Part shown: positions 27,849-36,446 of the stretch, piece after piece | How the letters are laid out: every line of letters begins with the position of its first letter | Numbering within the stretch: position 1 is the first letter of the stretch | Assembly: GCA_963789255.1 (NCBI GenBank) | Contig: CAWBJW010000002.1 | Span: 2,356,001-2,420,000 of the forward strand | DNA: 64,000 nucleotides | Reading direction: 5' to 3' | DNA from: DATARH01 sp963789255 | Lineage (GTDB): Bacteria > Pseudomonadota > Alphaproteobacteria > ATCC43930 > CGMCC-115725 | Notes under the pieces: model-generated | Database searches by the model: none | What the model was told of the DNA's origin: nothing | Seen by the model: the letters and a program-made list of their open reading frames with translations, nothing else | Translations under genes and position numbers: made by a program

Positions 27849-29324
27849 ATGGCCGCGCCACAAACATCCGAGATCGCCCTGGTGAGCGACGCCGGCGCCC
27901 CGTTTGCGACCACGGCCGAACCCCGGCTGCGCATCCTCATTCCGCTGATCGTCGGTTGCGCCTTCTTCATGGAGGGGCTCGACTCGACGATGATCGCGGT
28001 GTCGATCCCGGCGATGGCGAAGAGCCTCGGCGAGAGCCCGCTGCGGCTCAGCCTGGTGATCACGACCTATCTGTTGAGCCTCGCGGTGTTCATTCCGGTC
28101 AGCGGCTGGATCGCCGACCGTTTCGGCGCGCGCCGCGTGTTCTGCGCGGCGGTGCTGATCTTTGCCGGCGGCTCGGCGTTATGCGGGCTGGCGACCAACC
28201 TGCCTGTCCTGGTCGCGATGCGCACCGTGCAGGGTTTCGGCGGGGCGATGATGACCCCGGTTGGGCGCCTCATCCTGCTGCGCAGCTTCCCGCGCGCGCG
28301 CCTCGTCTCGGCGATGAACTGGATGACGATCCCGGCGATGATCGGGCCGACGGTCGGGCCGATCGTCGGCGGATTCCTGACGAGCTATGCCTCGTGGCGC
28401 TGGATCTTCTACCTCAACATCCCGATCGGCCTCGTCGGCGGCGTGCTGGCGCTGTGGCTGTTCGAGAATTTCCGCGCGCCGGCGCCGACGCGCTTCGACC
28501 TGATCGGCTTCCTGACCGCCGGGTCGGGGCTGTTTCTGTTCGAGTTCGGCATCGAGAATCTGGGACGCCCGATCATCATGCCGGCGGCCGGCTATGCCTG
28601 CTTCCCGCTGGCCCTGATTGCTTTCTTCGCCTATCGGGCGCATGCGCGGCACAACCCCTCCCCGGTGCTCGACCTCAATCTTTTCCGCATCAAGACCTTC
28701 CGGATCGGCACCGTGACCGGCGGGATCTGCCGCATGGGCCTCGACGCGACGCCGTTCATGCTGCCGCTGCTGTTCCAGGTCGGCTTCGGGCTGAGCCCGA
28801 TGCAGGCCGGCCTCTTGAGCTTTTCCTCGACGCTGGGCGCGATGGCGGTGCGCACCTTTTCGCGAATCCTGCTGCGCCTCGTCGGCTTTCGCCGCACCCT
28901 GGTCGGCGGCGCCCTCATGGCCGCCGCGGTGACCGCCGGCTATGCCCTGCTGAGCGCCGGCACGCCGCATTGGATCATCGTCCTGGTGGTGCTGGTCGGC
29001 GGCTGCGTCCGCAGCATCCAGTATCTCGCGCTCAACACGATCAGCTACGCCGACGTGCCCTCGGCGATGTTGAGCCGCAGCACCAGCGTCAGCGGGGTCG
29101 CGCAGCAGGTGGCGCGCGGTTTCGGCGTCGCGGTCGGCGCCGCCCTCCTGGCCCTGGTCGCCGGCTCGGCGCCGGTCACGACCGGCGATTTCCGCCTCGT
29201 CTTTCTGTTGCTCGCGCTGATCCCGCTGCTGTCCACCGCGGGCTTCCTGCGCCTGACCGACACGGAAGGCGCCGAGGTCAGCGGCCACCAGGCCCGCGAC
29301 CGCGCTGCGGCGAAGGCGGGGTAG
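27849..29324 (+). CDS. MFS transporter, DHA2 (EmrB/QacA) type
   Basis: A 491-residue drug:proton antiporter with about 14 membrane helices. Seen are 'FFMEGLDSTMIAVSIPAMAKSL' (motif D1), 'SGWIADRFGARRVF' (motif A) and 'FLTSYASWRWIFYLNIPIGLVGG' (motif C region). No membrane-fusion partner gene is adjacent, unlike the EmrAB pair at 56-59 kb. The start could be ATG 27822 or 27849; neither has a clear Shine-Dalgarno, and both lie within 45 nt of recX. The substrate is unknown. Confidence 0.87.
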   Translation: MAAPQTSEIALVSDAGAPFATTAEPRLRILIPLIVGCAFFMEGLDSTMIAVSIPAMAKSLGESPLRLSLVITTYLLSLAVFIPVSGWIADRFGARRVFCAAVLIFAGGSALCGLATNLPVLVAMRTVQGFGGAMMTPVGRLILLRSFPRARLVSAMNWMTIPAMIGPTVGPIVGGFLTSYASWRWIFYLNIPIGLVGGVLALWLFENFRAPAPTRFDLIGFLTAGSGLFLFEFGIENLGRPIIMPAAGYACFPLALIAFFAYRAHARHNPSPVLDLNLFRIKTFRIGTVTGGICRMGLDATPFMLPLLFQVGFGLSPMQAGLLSFSSTLGAMAVRTFSRILLRLVGFRRTLVGGALMAAAVTAGYALLSAGTPHWIIVLVVLVGGCVRSIQYLALNTISYADVPSAMLSRSTSVSGVAQQVARGFGVAVGAALLALVAGSAPVTTGDFRLVFLLLALIPLLSTAGFLRLTDTEGAEVSGHQARDRAAAKAG

Positions 29325-29368
29325 GATCGGCAGAGGGCAACCGGATTGGCCGCCATGCAACCGTCGGC

Positions 29369-29806
29369 TTACCCGGCGGGAGGTTCCGGCGCCCGCCACT
29401 TCAGACCCGGAAATCGCGCAAAGTCGCGGTCGAACGTGATCCATTCGCAACCCCACTCGATCGCGAGCGCGGCGAACCACGCGTCGGTGACGCGCGATCC
29501 TCGCGTACCAGTCTCGATGCAAAGCCGCTTGAAGATACCCCAGTGCCGCTCGCCCGGCTCGACGATCTGGCAATGCGGCTGTTCGAGAAGGTCATCGCAA
29601 AACCCGAACGCATCGTCGATCCCGCTCGGAGGCTGGAAGACCCGCGGGTCCGTGGTGATCCGGACCACCGCATTCAGAGCGAGCGGCGACAGTCCAAAGC
29701 GGGCGTCGCCAGAGACGACACCGGCCAGCCAGGAACGACAGACCGCGTGCCGAGGCGAGTCGGACCGAAACGCATAAATCAGGACGTTTACGTCCGGCAG
29801 AATCAC
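29369..29806 (-). CDS. Type II toxin VapC-like, PIN domain ribonuclease
   Basis: A 145-residue PIN-domain RNase. Metal-binding acidic residues are Asp5 in 'LPDVNVLIYAF', an Asp in 'RVTDAWFAALAIE', and Asp in 'TFDRDFARF'. VapC toxins cleave tRNA or rRNA when freed from antitoxin. The ATG overlaps the stop of the upstream antitoxin gene by 4 nt, the standard toxin-antitoxin arrangement. Its length (145) and 'GLKWRAP' type ending resemble the mycobacterial VapC subgroup. Confidence 0.9.
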   Translation of the reverse strand: MILPDVNVLIYAFRSDSPRHAVCRSWLAGVVSGDARFGLSPLALNAVVRITTDPRVFQPPSGIDDAFGFCDDLLEQPHCQIVEPGERHWGIFKRLCIETGTRGSRVTDAWFAALAIEWGCEWITFDRDFARFPGLKWRAPEPPAG

Positions 29807-30078
29807 TTGAAGCGTTTCATCCGTTCGACATAGGCCAAATCGTCCGCTTCCTGGATCGACGAAAAACGGTCGAGATCGACGCCTGGCAGCAATACGCCCC
29901 GGGCCTTGCTGACGCGCGGCATAATGCGCGCTGCCGGTCGAGTGGTTTTTTTGTCGGCGGTGACGAGGCGCAGCCCCTCGTCGATCAACGAAGTGAGCGT
30001 ACGGCCTTCCGCGGCCGCCTTGCGCCTGGCGCGCTGTAGGAGTTCTTCGGGCAGTCGGACGGTGGTTCGCTCAGACAT
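29803..30078 (-). CDS. Antitoxin, ribbon-helix-helix type (VapB/CopG-like)
   Basis: A 91-residue antitoxin. The N-terminal RHH fold is 'RTTVRLPEELLQRARRKAAAEGRTLTSLIDEGLRLV', which would dimerise and bind its own promoter. The basic and then acidic C-terminal part ('SSIQEADDLAYVERMKRFK') would wrap the toxin. It overlaps the toxin gene by 4 nt. There is no Shine-Dalgarno before the ATG; see the promoter entry for a possible leaderless transcript. Confidence 0.88.
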   Translation of the reverse strand: MSERTTVRLPEELLQRARRKAAAEGRTLTSLIDEGLRLVTADKKTTRPAARIMPRVSKARGVLLPGVDLDRFSSIQEADDLAYVERMKRFK

Positions 30079-30085
30079 CGCTTTT

Positions 30086-30114
30086 CACATATGCAGTTGG
30101 CAAAAGTATGTCAA
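30086..30114 (-). promoter_or_regulatory. Candidate sigma-70 promoter of the toxin-antitoxin operon
   Basis: On the minus strand TTGACA (30114-30109), 17 bp, TATGTG (30091-30086). The -10 box ends 8 bp before the antitoxin ATG, so transcription would begin at or next to the start codon and the mRNA would be leaderless, fitting the missing ribosome-binding site. The -35 region holds a GACATA-TT-GACATA direct repeat that could be part of the antitoxin operator. Confidence 0.4.
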
Positions 30115-30438
30115 TATGTCACAAGCTGTCGCCGTCGTTGTCGGCTCCGGCGAAGATCGGGACCTACCTCGCCTGAAAGGGCTTACCGGAGAAATCGGCG
30201 ACGCGTGCGAATTGACAGACTCCGCGGCCATCCCCATACTCCGCCGCTTTCCCGCCCGATGCTCCGGGGGTCGGCCTGGCCGGCCTGCCGCGGCGAGGAG
30301 AGTGGCGATGATGCGCGATCCCGGCATGATCGGCCGGCAGACGATGGCGGTCGGGACTTGGCCGCAGGCGGAGCGGCGACGACGATAAATCGCGTCGCCT
30401 GATCTTATCCGCAAATTCTGTCGCGCAGGAGAATTACC
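30115..30438. other. Intergenic region between the toxin-antitoxin operon and argD
   Basis: About 320 bp with no recognisable gene; the short open frames crossing it lack family features. It should carry the argD-argF promoter. I see no clear repeat or RNA element. Confidence 0.5.
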
Positions 30439-31621
30439 GTGATTCCAGCTGTTATGCCGACCTATGGCCGGTGGGATGTTGCCGTCGAGCGGGGCGAAGG
30501 CTGTTATCTCTACGCCACCGACGGGCGCAAGTTCCTCGATTTCACCAGCGGCATCGCCGTCACCGCGCTCGGCCATTGCCATCCGCACCTGATCGAGGCG
30601 GTCACCGCCCAGGCGCACAAGCTGTGGCACGTCTCCAATTTGTTCCAGATCCCCGGCCAGCAGCGCCTTGCCGAGCGGCTCGTCGCCAACAGCTTTGCCG
30701 ACACCGTGTTCTTCAACAATTCGGGGGCCGAGGCTGTCGAGCTGTCGATTGAAGGTCGCCCGCAAATACCAGAGCGAGACCGGCCACCCCGAGCGCTACC
30801 GGGTGATCGGCTGCCACGGCTCGTTCCACGGGCGCAGCTTTGCCACGCTCGCCGCCGCCGGGGCGGAAGCCTACCTCAAGGGCTTCGGCCCGGCGATGGA
30901 CGGGTTCGACCACGTCGCCTTCAACAATCTGAACGAGATGCGCGCCGCGGTCACCAACGAGACGGCGGCGATCCTCGTCGAGCCGGTGCAGGGCGAGGGC
31001 GGGGTGCGCGCGCCGTCGGAGGATTACCTGAAGGGGCTGCGCGCGATCTGCGACGAGTACGGCCTGCTCCTCGTGTACGACGAGGTGCAGTGCGGCATGG
31101 GCCGCACCGGCAGGCTGTTCGCCCATCAATGGGCCGGGGTCGCGCCCGATGTGATGGCGGTCGCGAAGGCGCTCGGCAACGGCTTTCCGATCGGCGCGTG
31201 CCTGGCCACCGAGAAGGCCGCGGTCGGCATGGTCCCCGGCACGCACGGCTCGACCTTCGGCGGCAACCCGCTCGCCGCCGCGGCCGGCAACGCGGTGATG
31301 GACGTGATGCTCGAACCGGGCTTTTTCGAGCGCACGCAGCGCACGGCGCGGCTGCTGTGGGACAGGCTCGACGCGCTGGTCGGCCTCTACCCGAAACTAT
31401 TCGTCGAGCTGCGCGGCGCGGGGCTCCTGCTCGGCATTCGCTGCCAGCCGGCGCTGACGGCCGGCGACTTTGTCGCCAAATTGCGGGCTAACGGGCTCTT
31501 GTGCCTGACCGCCGGCGAGAATGTGCTGCGCATCCTGCCGCCGCTGATCCTCGGCGAAGCCGAGATCGAGGAGGGGCTTGGCATCCTCAACAAGGTCGCG
31601 CGGGAATGGCCCGCGCCGTGA
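30439..31621 (+). CDS. argD: Acetylornithine aminotransferase (class III PLP), frameshifted in this sequence
   Basis: Converts N-acetylglutamate semialdehyde to acetylornithine in arginine synthesis. The first part ('TDGRKFLDFTSGIAVTALGH', 'FFNNSGAEAVELSI') and second part ('KVARKYQSETGHPERYRVIG', 'LVYDEVQCGMGRTG', PLP-lysine in 'VMAVAKALGNG', 'STFGGNPLA') sit in different frames. Dropping the G at 30751 restores a 393-residue protein. The start is GTG 30439, 6-7 nt after GCAGGAGAA. argF overlaps its 3' end, so the two are coupled. The break is probably a sequence error. Confidence 0.92.
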
Positions 31622-32577
31622 GGGCGGTGGCGCCGGCGGCGAATGCCGGCGCCGCGCCGTTCGGCGGCCGCAAGGAAGCCGGGCCGCCGCGCCATTTCCT
31701 CGATATCGACCGCTGCCAGATCGGCGAACTGCGCCGCATTATCGATCTCGGCTTTGCCTATAAGAACGGCCGGCATGACCGGCCGCTCGACGGCAAGACC
31801 CTGGCGATGATCTTCGAGAAGCCGTCGACCCGCACTCGGGTCTCCTTTGAGGTGGCGATGCGCCAGCTCGGCGGCGATGCGATCATCCTCAACACGGCCG
31901 ACAGCCAGCTCGGCCGCGGCGAGACGATCGCGGACACCGCGCGCGTCTTGTCGCGCTATGTCGACGCGATCATGATCCGCACCAACCAGGCTGAGAAGCT
32001 CGACGATCTGGCGCGCTATGCCACCGTGCCGGTGATCAACGGCCTGACCGATTTCTCGCATCCCTGCCAGATCATGGCCGACGTCATGACCTTGCAGGAA
32101 AAGAAGGGGCCGCTCGCCGATGCCGTCGTGGCCTGGAGCGGCGACGGCAACAACGTCGCGGTCAGCTGGATCCACGCCGCCGTCCGCTTTGGCTTCGATT
32201 TGCGGCTGGCCTGCCCCGAGCCGCTGCAGCCGCCGCCGCAGGTCATCGACTGGGCGAGGCGCGAGGGCGGGCATGTCACCCTCACCGGCGAGCCGGAAGC
32301 GGCGGTCGAGGGCGCCGATTGCGTCGTCGCCGACACCTGGGTGTCGATGGGGGTCGAGGCCAGCGTCAACCGGCACAATCTCTTGGCCCCCTACCGGGTC
32401 GACGAGCGGCTGATGGCACAGGCCAAGCCCGACGCCATCTTCATGCATTGCCTGCCGGCGAAGCGCGGCGAGGAGGTGACGGCCGGGGTCATCGACGGCC
32501 CGCAATCGGTCGTCTGGGACGAGGCGGAAAACCGGCTGCACGTGCAAAAGGGCATCCTCGCCTGGTGCCTGGGGTAG
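31606..32577 (+). CDS. argF: Ornithine carbamoyltransferase
   Basis: Makes citrulline from ornithine and carbamoyl phosphate. The carbamoyl-phosphate loop is 'FEKPSTRTRVSFE'; the ornithine side shows 'DFSHPCQIMAD', 'DTWVSMG' and 'HCLPAKRGEEV'. The 323 residues are a normal length. ATG 31606 lies inside the end of argD (16-nt overlap); an in-frame GTG at 31618 is the alternative start and would shorten it by four residues. The argD-argF-hslO order is common in alphaproteobacteria. Confidence 0.95.
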   Translation: MARAVRAVAPAANAGAAPFGGRKEAGPPRHFLDIDRCQIGELRRIIDLGFAYKNGRHDRPLDGKTLAMIFEKPSTRTRVSFEVAMRQLGGDAIILNTADSQLGRGETIADTARVLSRYVDAIMIRTNQAEKLDDLARYATVPVINGLTDFSHPCQIMADVMTLQEKKGPLADAVVAWSGDGNNVAVSWIHAAVRFGFDLRLACPEPLQPPPQVIDWARREGGHVTLTGEPEAAVEGADCVVADTWVSMGVEASVNRHNLLAPYRVDERLMAQAKPDAIFMHCLPAKRGEEVTAGVIDGPQSVVWDEAENRLHVQKGILAWCLG

Positions 32578-32606
32578 CCTCCCGAGGTGCGCCGCGCCGG
32601 TGATTT

Positions 32607-32681
32607 GATGGGTTTCGCTTCGCTCAACCCATCCTACGGGTTCGATCGTTGTAGGGTGGGTAGAGCGCAGCGAAACCCATC
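32607..32681. repeat. Palindromic intergenic repeat (family C)
   Basis: Starts GATGGGTTTCGCTTCGCTCA and ends with an imperfect complement (AGCGCAGCGAAACCCATC), enclosing a shorter inverted pair around 'CCTACGGG'/'GTAGGGTGGG'. It sits between argF and an unknown gene. A related copy lies at 62655-62741. This 'GTAGGATGGGT...GCGAAACCCATC' class is a familiar intergenic repeat in rhizobial and related genomes. Confidence 0.85.
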
Positions 32682-32700
32682 GCATACTTCGAAGGCCCCG

Positions 32701-33153
32701 ATGTCCAGAGACCTGAGCGAGATCGAATTTAGGAATAAGCTGTTCGGTGATGCCAAATGGCCCAGCGATATGGATGAACTGGTTTCTGGTTGGATTTCAT
32801 ATCAGCAGATAGCGACTGAGCCAGATGTGACTAGCGGCGACGATAGGCTTCAGAACGAGTTCTTCTGGGCCTATCAGTGTGCAGAAGATCTCTATCTGGA
32901 TCATCCGCATCTGGGTCTGGATTTCATCGTTGAAGTGCTGGCGAAAAATCCTCCGGCCGAGGTCTTAGGCGTTTTGGCCGCCGGCCCGTTGGAGGAATTG
33001 TTGGCTTGGCATGGCCCGGCCGTGATCGATCGCGCGGAGTCAGAAGCGCACCGCGATCCGAAGTTTCGGCGTCTGCTTGGCGGTGTCTGGCAAAACGCGA
33101 TGACGGACGACATTTGGGAGCGCGTCCAGCGACTGGCGCCCGAGAAATGGTAA
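32701..33153 (+). CDS. DUF6869-like hypothetical protein
   Basis: A 150-residue acidic, helical cytosolic protein without signal or membrane segments. The pattern 'FFWAYQCAEDLYLDHPHLGLDFIVEVLAKNP' in two parts, then 'LEELLAWHGPAVIDRAESEA' and 'RRLLGGVWQNAM' matches my memory of DUF6869, a family of unknown function often near mobile elements. The gene is less GC-rich than argF and hslO around it and follows a family C repeat, suggesting insertion between them. Start ATG 32701 follows GAAGG. Confidence 0.65.
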   Translation: MSRDLSEIEFRNKLFGDAKWPSDMDELVSGWISYQQIATEPDVTSGDDRLQNEFFWAYQCAEDLYLDHPHLGLDFIVEVLAKNPPAEVLGVLAAGPLEELLAWHGPAVIDRAESEAHRDPKFRRLLGGVWQNAMTDDIWERVQRLAPEKW

Positions 33154-33183
33154 GCTAGCGCCTCGTTCTCGTGGAGCTCGATT

Positions 33184-34107
33184 TTGTCTGGTGAAAGCCC
33201 CCCTAGAGCCGACGATCTCGTCCAGCCCTTCCAAATCGACCCCTTTGCGCTGCGCGGCCGCCTCGTCCGGCTCGGGCCGACGGTCGACCGCATCCTGTCG
33301 CAGCACGACTACCCCGAGCCGGTCGCCGCGATCCTCGGCGAGGCGATCACGCTCGCGGTCCTGCTCGCCGGCGCGCTCAAATACGACGGCATCTTCACCT
33401 TGCAGACCAAGAGCGACGGCCCGGTGCGCCTCATCGTCGCCGACGTGTCAACCGATGGCGCGGTGCGCGGCTATGCCCAATACGATGAGGGCCGGCTCCC
33501 GCAAAGCCTCGGGGCTCCCGGGGGCAGCCCCTCGGTCCCCGAGCTGATCGGCAAGGGCTATATCGCCTTCACGGTCAACCAGGGCGAGGATACCGAGCGC
33601 TATCAGGGCATCGTCGAGCTGATCGGGGCGAGCCTCGCGGAATGCGCCCAGCATTATTTCCGGCAATCCGAGCAGATCCAGGCCGGCATCAAGCTGGCGG
33701 TGGCGCGCGCCGGGCAAGACGGCGCCTGGCGCGCCGGCGGGCTGATGCTGCAGCGGGTGCCGCCCGAGGGCGGCTATACCGTCATCGCCGATGATGTCGA
33801 GGATGGCTGGCGCCGCGCGATGGTGCTGATGAGTTCGGCGACCCCGGCCGAGCTGGTCGATCCCCTGCTGTCGCCGCACCGGCTGTTGTTCCGCCTGTTC
33901 CACGACGAGGGGGTGCGGGTCTATCAGACCCATCCGCTCGAAGCGCGCTGCCGCTGCTCGAAGGAGCGCATCGCCCGCATCCTGCGCTCCTTTCCGGCCG
34001 AGGACATCGCGGAAATACGCCAGGACAAGGTCACCACGGTGACCTGCGAATTCTGCAACACAAGCTATGATTTCGCCGGCGACGATCTCGCCCCGCCGGC
34101 TTCGTAA
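33184..34107 (+). CDS. hslO: Hsp33 family redox-regulated chaperone
   Basis: A 307-residue cytosolic holdase activated when its zinc cysteines are oxidised. The zinc site is present as C-x-C ('EARCRCSKER') and C-x2-C ('TCEFCNTSYDF') near the C-terminus. The N-terminal core shows 'AITLAVLLAGALKYDGIFTLQTKSDGPVR' over two strands. The start is TTG 33184. It normally follows argF in this group of bacteria, and the short unknown gene between them is the unusual element here. Confidence 0.93.
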   Translation: MSGESPPRADDLVQPFQIDPFALRGRLVRLGPTVDRILSQHDYPEPVAAILGEAITLAVLLAGALKYDGIFTLQTKSDGPVRLIVADVSTDGAVRGYAQYDEGRLPQSLGAPGGSPSVPELIGKGYIAFTVNQGEDTERYQGIVELIGASLAECAQHYFRQSEQIQAGIKLAVARAGQDGAWRAGGLMLQRVPPEGGYTVIADDVEDGWRRAMVLMSSATPAELVDPLLSPHRLLFRLFHDEGVRVYQTHPLEARCRCSKERIARILRSFPAEDIAEIRQDKVTTVTCEFCNTSYDFAGDDLAPPAS

Positions 34108-34202
34108 GCGACGAGAGCACGATAATTTTGCCGCTGCGATTGCGCCGCTTCGCCGGCGGTGACATAGCTTACCGGCCTGCTGCCGATCTTCGCGGAGATG
34201 CG

Positions 34203-34733
34203 ATGCGCCGCGTCTTGCCGGTCCTTCTGCCGCTGTTGCTGATCGCCGGATGCGAGGGCGGCGACGCCCCGTCGCTTGGGGCCCCGTCGCCCGGGCCGAC
34301 CGCGCAGGTGCGCGCCAGCTTTCCGCTCGGCGGCGTCGCCGACACGATCTCGGTCGACGCGATCGAGCGCCTGCCGCTGCGCACCGCCGACCTCGTCGCC
34401 CCCGACGGCACGATCACCCCGGCCAGCAACGTCGATGTCGCCGCCTCGCCGCGCTTCGCCACCGGGTTGCGGACCCTCGGCAACCCCTGGCAGAACGCCA
34501 TATCCGGAAACAATGCCTTGGGCGCGCTGGCGATGCCGAATGCCCAGGCCGGCGCCGCGTTGCAGGGCGAGGGGCAGCTGTTGGCGACGGTGTCGAGCGC
34601 CGATATTGCGCTTCCCGATCCGGTCGCCTACCGCCGCGACTGGCGGCATTACCGGATCCGCCTCACCTTCGGCACGCCGCCCGCCGAGGTCGAGACCCGC
34701 GAACTCGCTGCCCCCGAGCCGTCGCCGAGATAA
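34203..34733 (+). CDS. Putative lipoprotein of unknown function
   Basis: A 176-residue protein with a lipoprotein signal (basic MRR, hydrophobic core, lipobox L-I-A-G-C ending at Cys17), so it should be lipidated and periplasm-facing. The mature part is rich in Ala and Pro with 'VDAIERLPLRTADLVAPDG' and ends in 'YRIRLTFGTPPAEVETREL'. It follows hslO by about 95 nt. Function not recognised. Confidence 0.75.
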   Translation: MRRVLPVLLPLLLIAGCEGGDAPSLGAPSPGPTAQVRASFPLGGVADTISVDAIERLPLRTADLVAPDGTITPASNVDVAASPRFATGLRTLGNPWQNAISGNNALGALAMPNAQAGAALQGEGQLLATVSSADIALPDPVAYRRDWRHYRIRLTFGTPPAEVETRELAAPEPSPR

Positions 34734-34813
34734 GGTGTGCACTATTTGTTCTTGACGACTGCCGCTCGGATGATCCACTCTGCATTCAATCTCTGATAGC
34801 GAAGGGCGATGTG

Positions 34814-35800
34814 ATGCCGGTTGCCGCCTTGCCCGTACCCCTCCCTTCACGCGAGCCGTACGAGCTGTATCTTGGTGACGCTTTTGAGTGGCTAAAGAAG
34901 CGCGCGGCCAACTCCGTACACGCGATCGTCACCGACCCGCCATACGGATTGAAGGAATACTCCGAACCAGAGAAGCGGAAATTACGAAAGGGTCGGGGTG
35001 GTGTGTGGCGGATCCCACCGTCATTCGACGGTTGTATCCGCAGCCCGCTACCTCGGTTTACAGTGCTAGATAAGACTGACCGCGAAAAACTGGGTTCGTT
35101 TTTTTCAGCTTTTGCGCGCGAGGTCATTCGGGTTCTGGTTCCCGGCGCGCATCTTATCATCGCTACGAACCCGCTACTGTCGCATCTTGCTTACATGCCG
35201 CTGATCGGCGCAGGATTCGAAAAGCGGGGCGAGATCATCCGACTGGTACAGACCCTCAGAGGCGGAGATAGGCCAAAGAACGCGCATGATGAGTTTACCG
35301 ACGTTTCGGTGATGCCGCGATCAGCATGGGAGCCGTGGGGATTGTTCCGCAAGCCGTGCGAAGGCCGCGTTCAGGATAATCTTCGGAGGTGGGGGACTGG
35401 GGGATTGCGGCGAATCTCCGAAACCGAGCCATTCCTTGACGTCATCAGGTCGACGCCGGCTCGACGGGAGGAACGCGCAATCGCGGCGCATCCATCGCTA
35501 AAACCGCAGGCGTTCATGCGCCAGATCGTGCGGGCTGCGCTTCCCCTCGGTCGTGGCTTGGTGCTCGACCCCTTCATGGGCGCCGGCTCGACGATCGCTG
35601 CCGCTTCGGCCGTTGGCTACCAAAGCGTCGGCATTGAGATCGACCCGATTTATTTTGGAATCGCGGGCCGCGCGATCCCCACCCTTGCAAGATTCGGGTG
35701 CGAGTGTGCATCCTCGGGCCTCAACTCGGGGGAGAAGAACATTGCCGCTGCCGGCGGGCCTGGAAACCTCGCATATCCGAAACGCCGTTTCGTTCGTTGA
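34814..35800 (+). CDS. Site-specific DNA methyltransferase (N4/N6 type)
   Basis: A 328-residue amino-DNA methyltransferase. The catalytic DPPY motif is at residues 41-44 ('IVTDPPYG') and the SAM-binding F-x-G-x-G at about 254-258 ('LDPFMGAGSTIAAA'), so DPPY precedes FxGxG as in the beta class; the middle holds the target-recognition region. The likely start is ATG 34814. The downstream gene overlaps by 59 nt and looks like its endonuclease. The DNA is clearly less GC-rich than the neighbours, a sign of horizontal transfer. Recognition sequence unknown. Confidence 0.88.
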   Translation: MPVAALPVPLPSREPYELYLGDAFEWLKKRAANSVHAIVTDPPYGLKEYSEPEKRKLRKGRGGVWRIPPSFDGCIRSPLPRFTVLDKTDREKLGSFFSAFAREVIRVLVPGAHLIIATNPLLSHLAYMPLIGAGFEKRGEIIRLVQTLRGGDRPKNAHDEFTDVSVMPRSAWEPWGLFRKPCEGRVQDNLRRWGTGGLRRISETEPFLDVIRSTPARREERAIAAHPSLKPQAFMRQIVRAALPLGRGLVLDPFMGAGSTIAAASAVGYQSVGIEIDPIYFGIAGRAIPTLARFGCECASSGLNSGEKNIAAAGGPGNLAYPKRRFVR

Positions 35801-36332
35801 GGAACAGACGGACCCGCTGCTCGATCTCTATTACGAGCAAGCCAACACCTTTAGCGGAATCGTCGGCACCTTCGGTGTTCGCGCGCTCGACGCCCTCCGC
35901 CCTTACAAGCGGCACAAACACCCGGATATCGCGCAACAGCGGTTTCCCGATCTGTCGCTTGGGGGTCGGCTAAATCCGCCGCCTGATCTCGCCCTCGAAT
36001 CCAAGGGCAGTATTCGCCCTTGGGCCATACAGTCTCATTACGATCATCCCGGCTGGTATATCGTTTGGCGCTATCTGATCGACGCCACTCGGACCATCAA
36101 ACCGGGGCGTCCGGTCGTGATTTGGCGAGTTGATGTGGTTTTTCTGGAAAAGACCGATTGGAAATACGAGGCCAGCACGGCCGGCGCGGAGGGCGGTGGC
36201 CGCACTCATACCTTTGGCCTCAACTCGCCAGCCGCAAAGTTGCGCGATGCGGCGGCCTACGCCTATCCCGGTGTCGTGCTTCGCGGCGGCCGGCCCGTCA
36301 TGGCCGGCGATTTAGGTGAGACTGCTACATAA
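35742..36332 (+). CDS. Probable type II restriction endonuclease, cognate to the methyltransferase
   Basis: A 196-residue protein starting at TTG 35742 with a good GGGGGAGAAG Shine-Dalgarno inside the methyltransferase gene (59-nt overlap, different frame). A candidate nuclease core is P81-D82...E86-S-K88 ('PPPDLALESKGS'), reminiscent of a PD-(D/E)xK site, followed by 'HYDHPGWYIVWRYLID'. No family was recognised, so the call rests on position next to the methyltransferase and this motif. A cytosolic role cutting unmodified DNA is inferred. Base composition matches the methyltransferase and not the surrounding genome. Confidence 0.6.
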   Translation: MPLPAGLETSHIRNAVSFVEEQTDPLLDLYYEQANTFSGIVGTFGVRALDALRPYKRHKHPDIAQQRFPDLSLGGRLNPPPDLALESKGSIRPWAIQSHYDHPGWYIVWRYLIDATRTIKPGRPVVIWRVDVVFLEKTDWKYEASTAGAEGGGRTHTFGLNSPAAKLRDAAAYAYPGVVLRGGRPVMAGDLGETAT

Positions 36333-36446
36333 TTCCGCACTTTTCGCTATCAAAGGACCTCGTCACGCTGCGCGATTTTCTCGGAGTGCTGCGGCAAGAT
36401 GGACAGGGCAGGGTAACAACGATGTTGGAGCGTGGTACCTATTAGC

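Noticed and set aside
30091..30402. 103-codon open frame upstream of argD
   Set aside because: Arg/Ser-rich translation without motifs or ribosome-binding site; it overlaps the toxin-antitoxin promoter.
30751..30751. Programmed ribosomal frameshift in argD (and in the other nine shifted sites)
   Set aside because: Apart from prfB there is no slip codon followed by a stop, no internal Shine-Dalgarno and no shared context; sequence insertion error is simpler.
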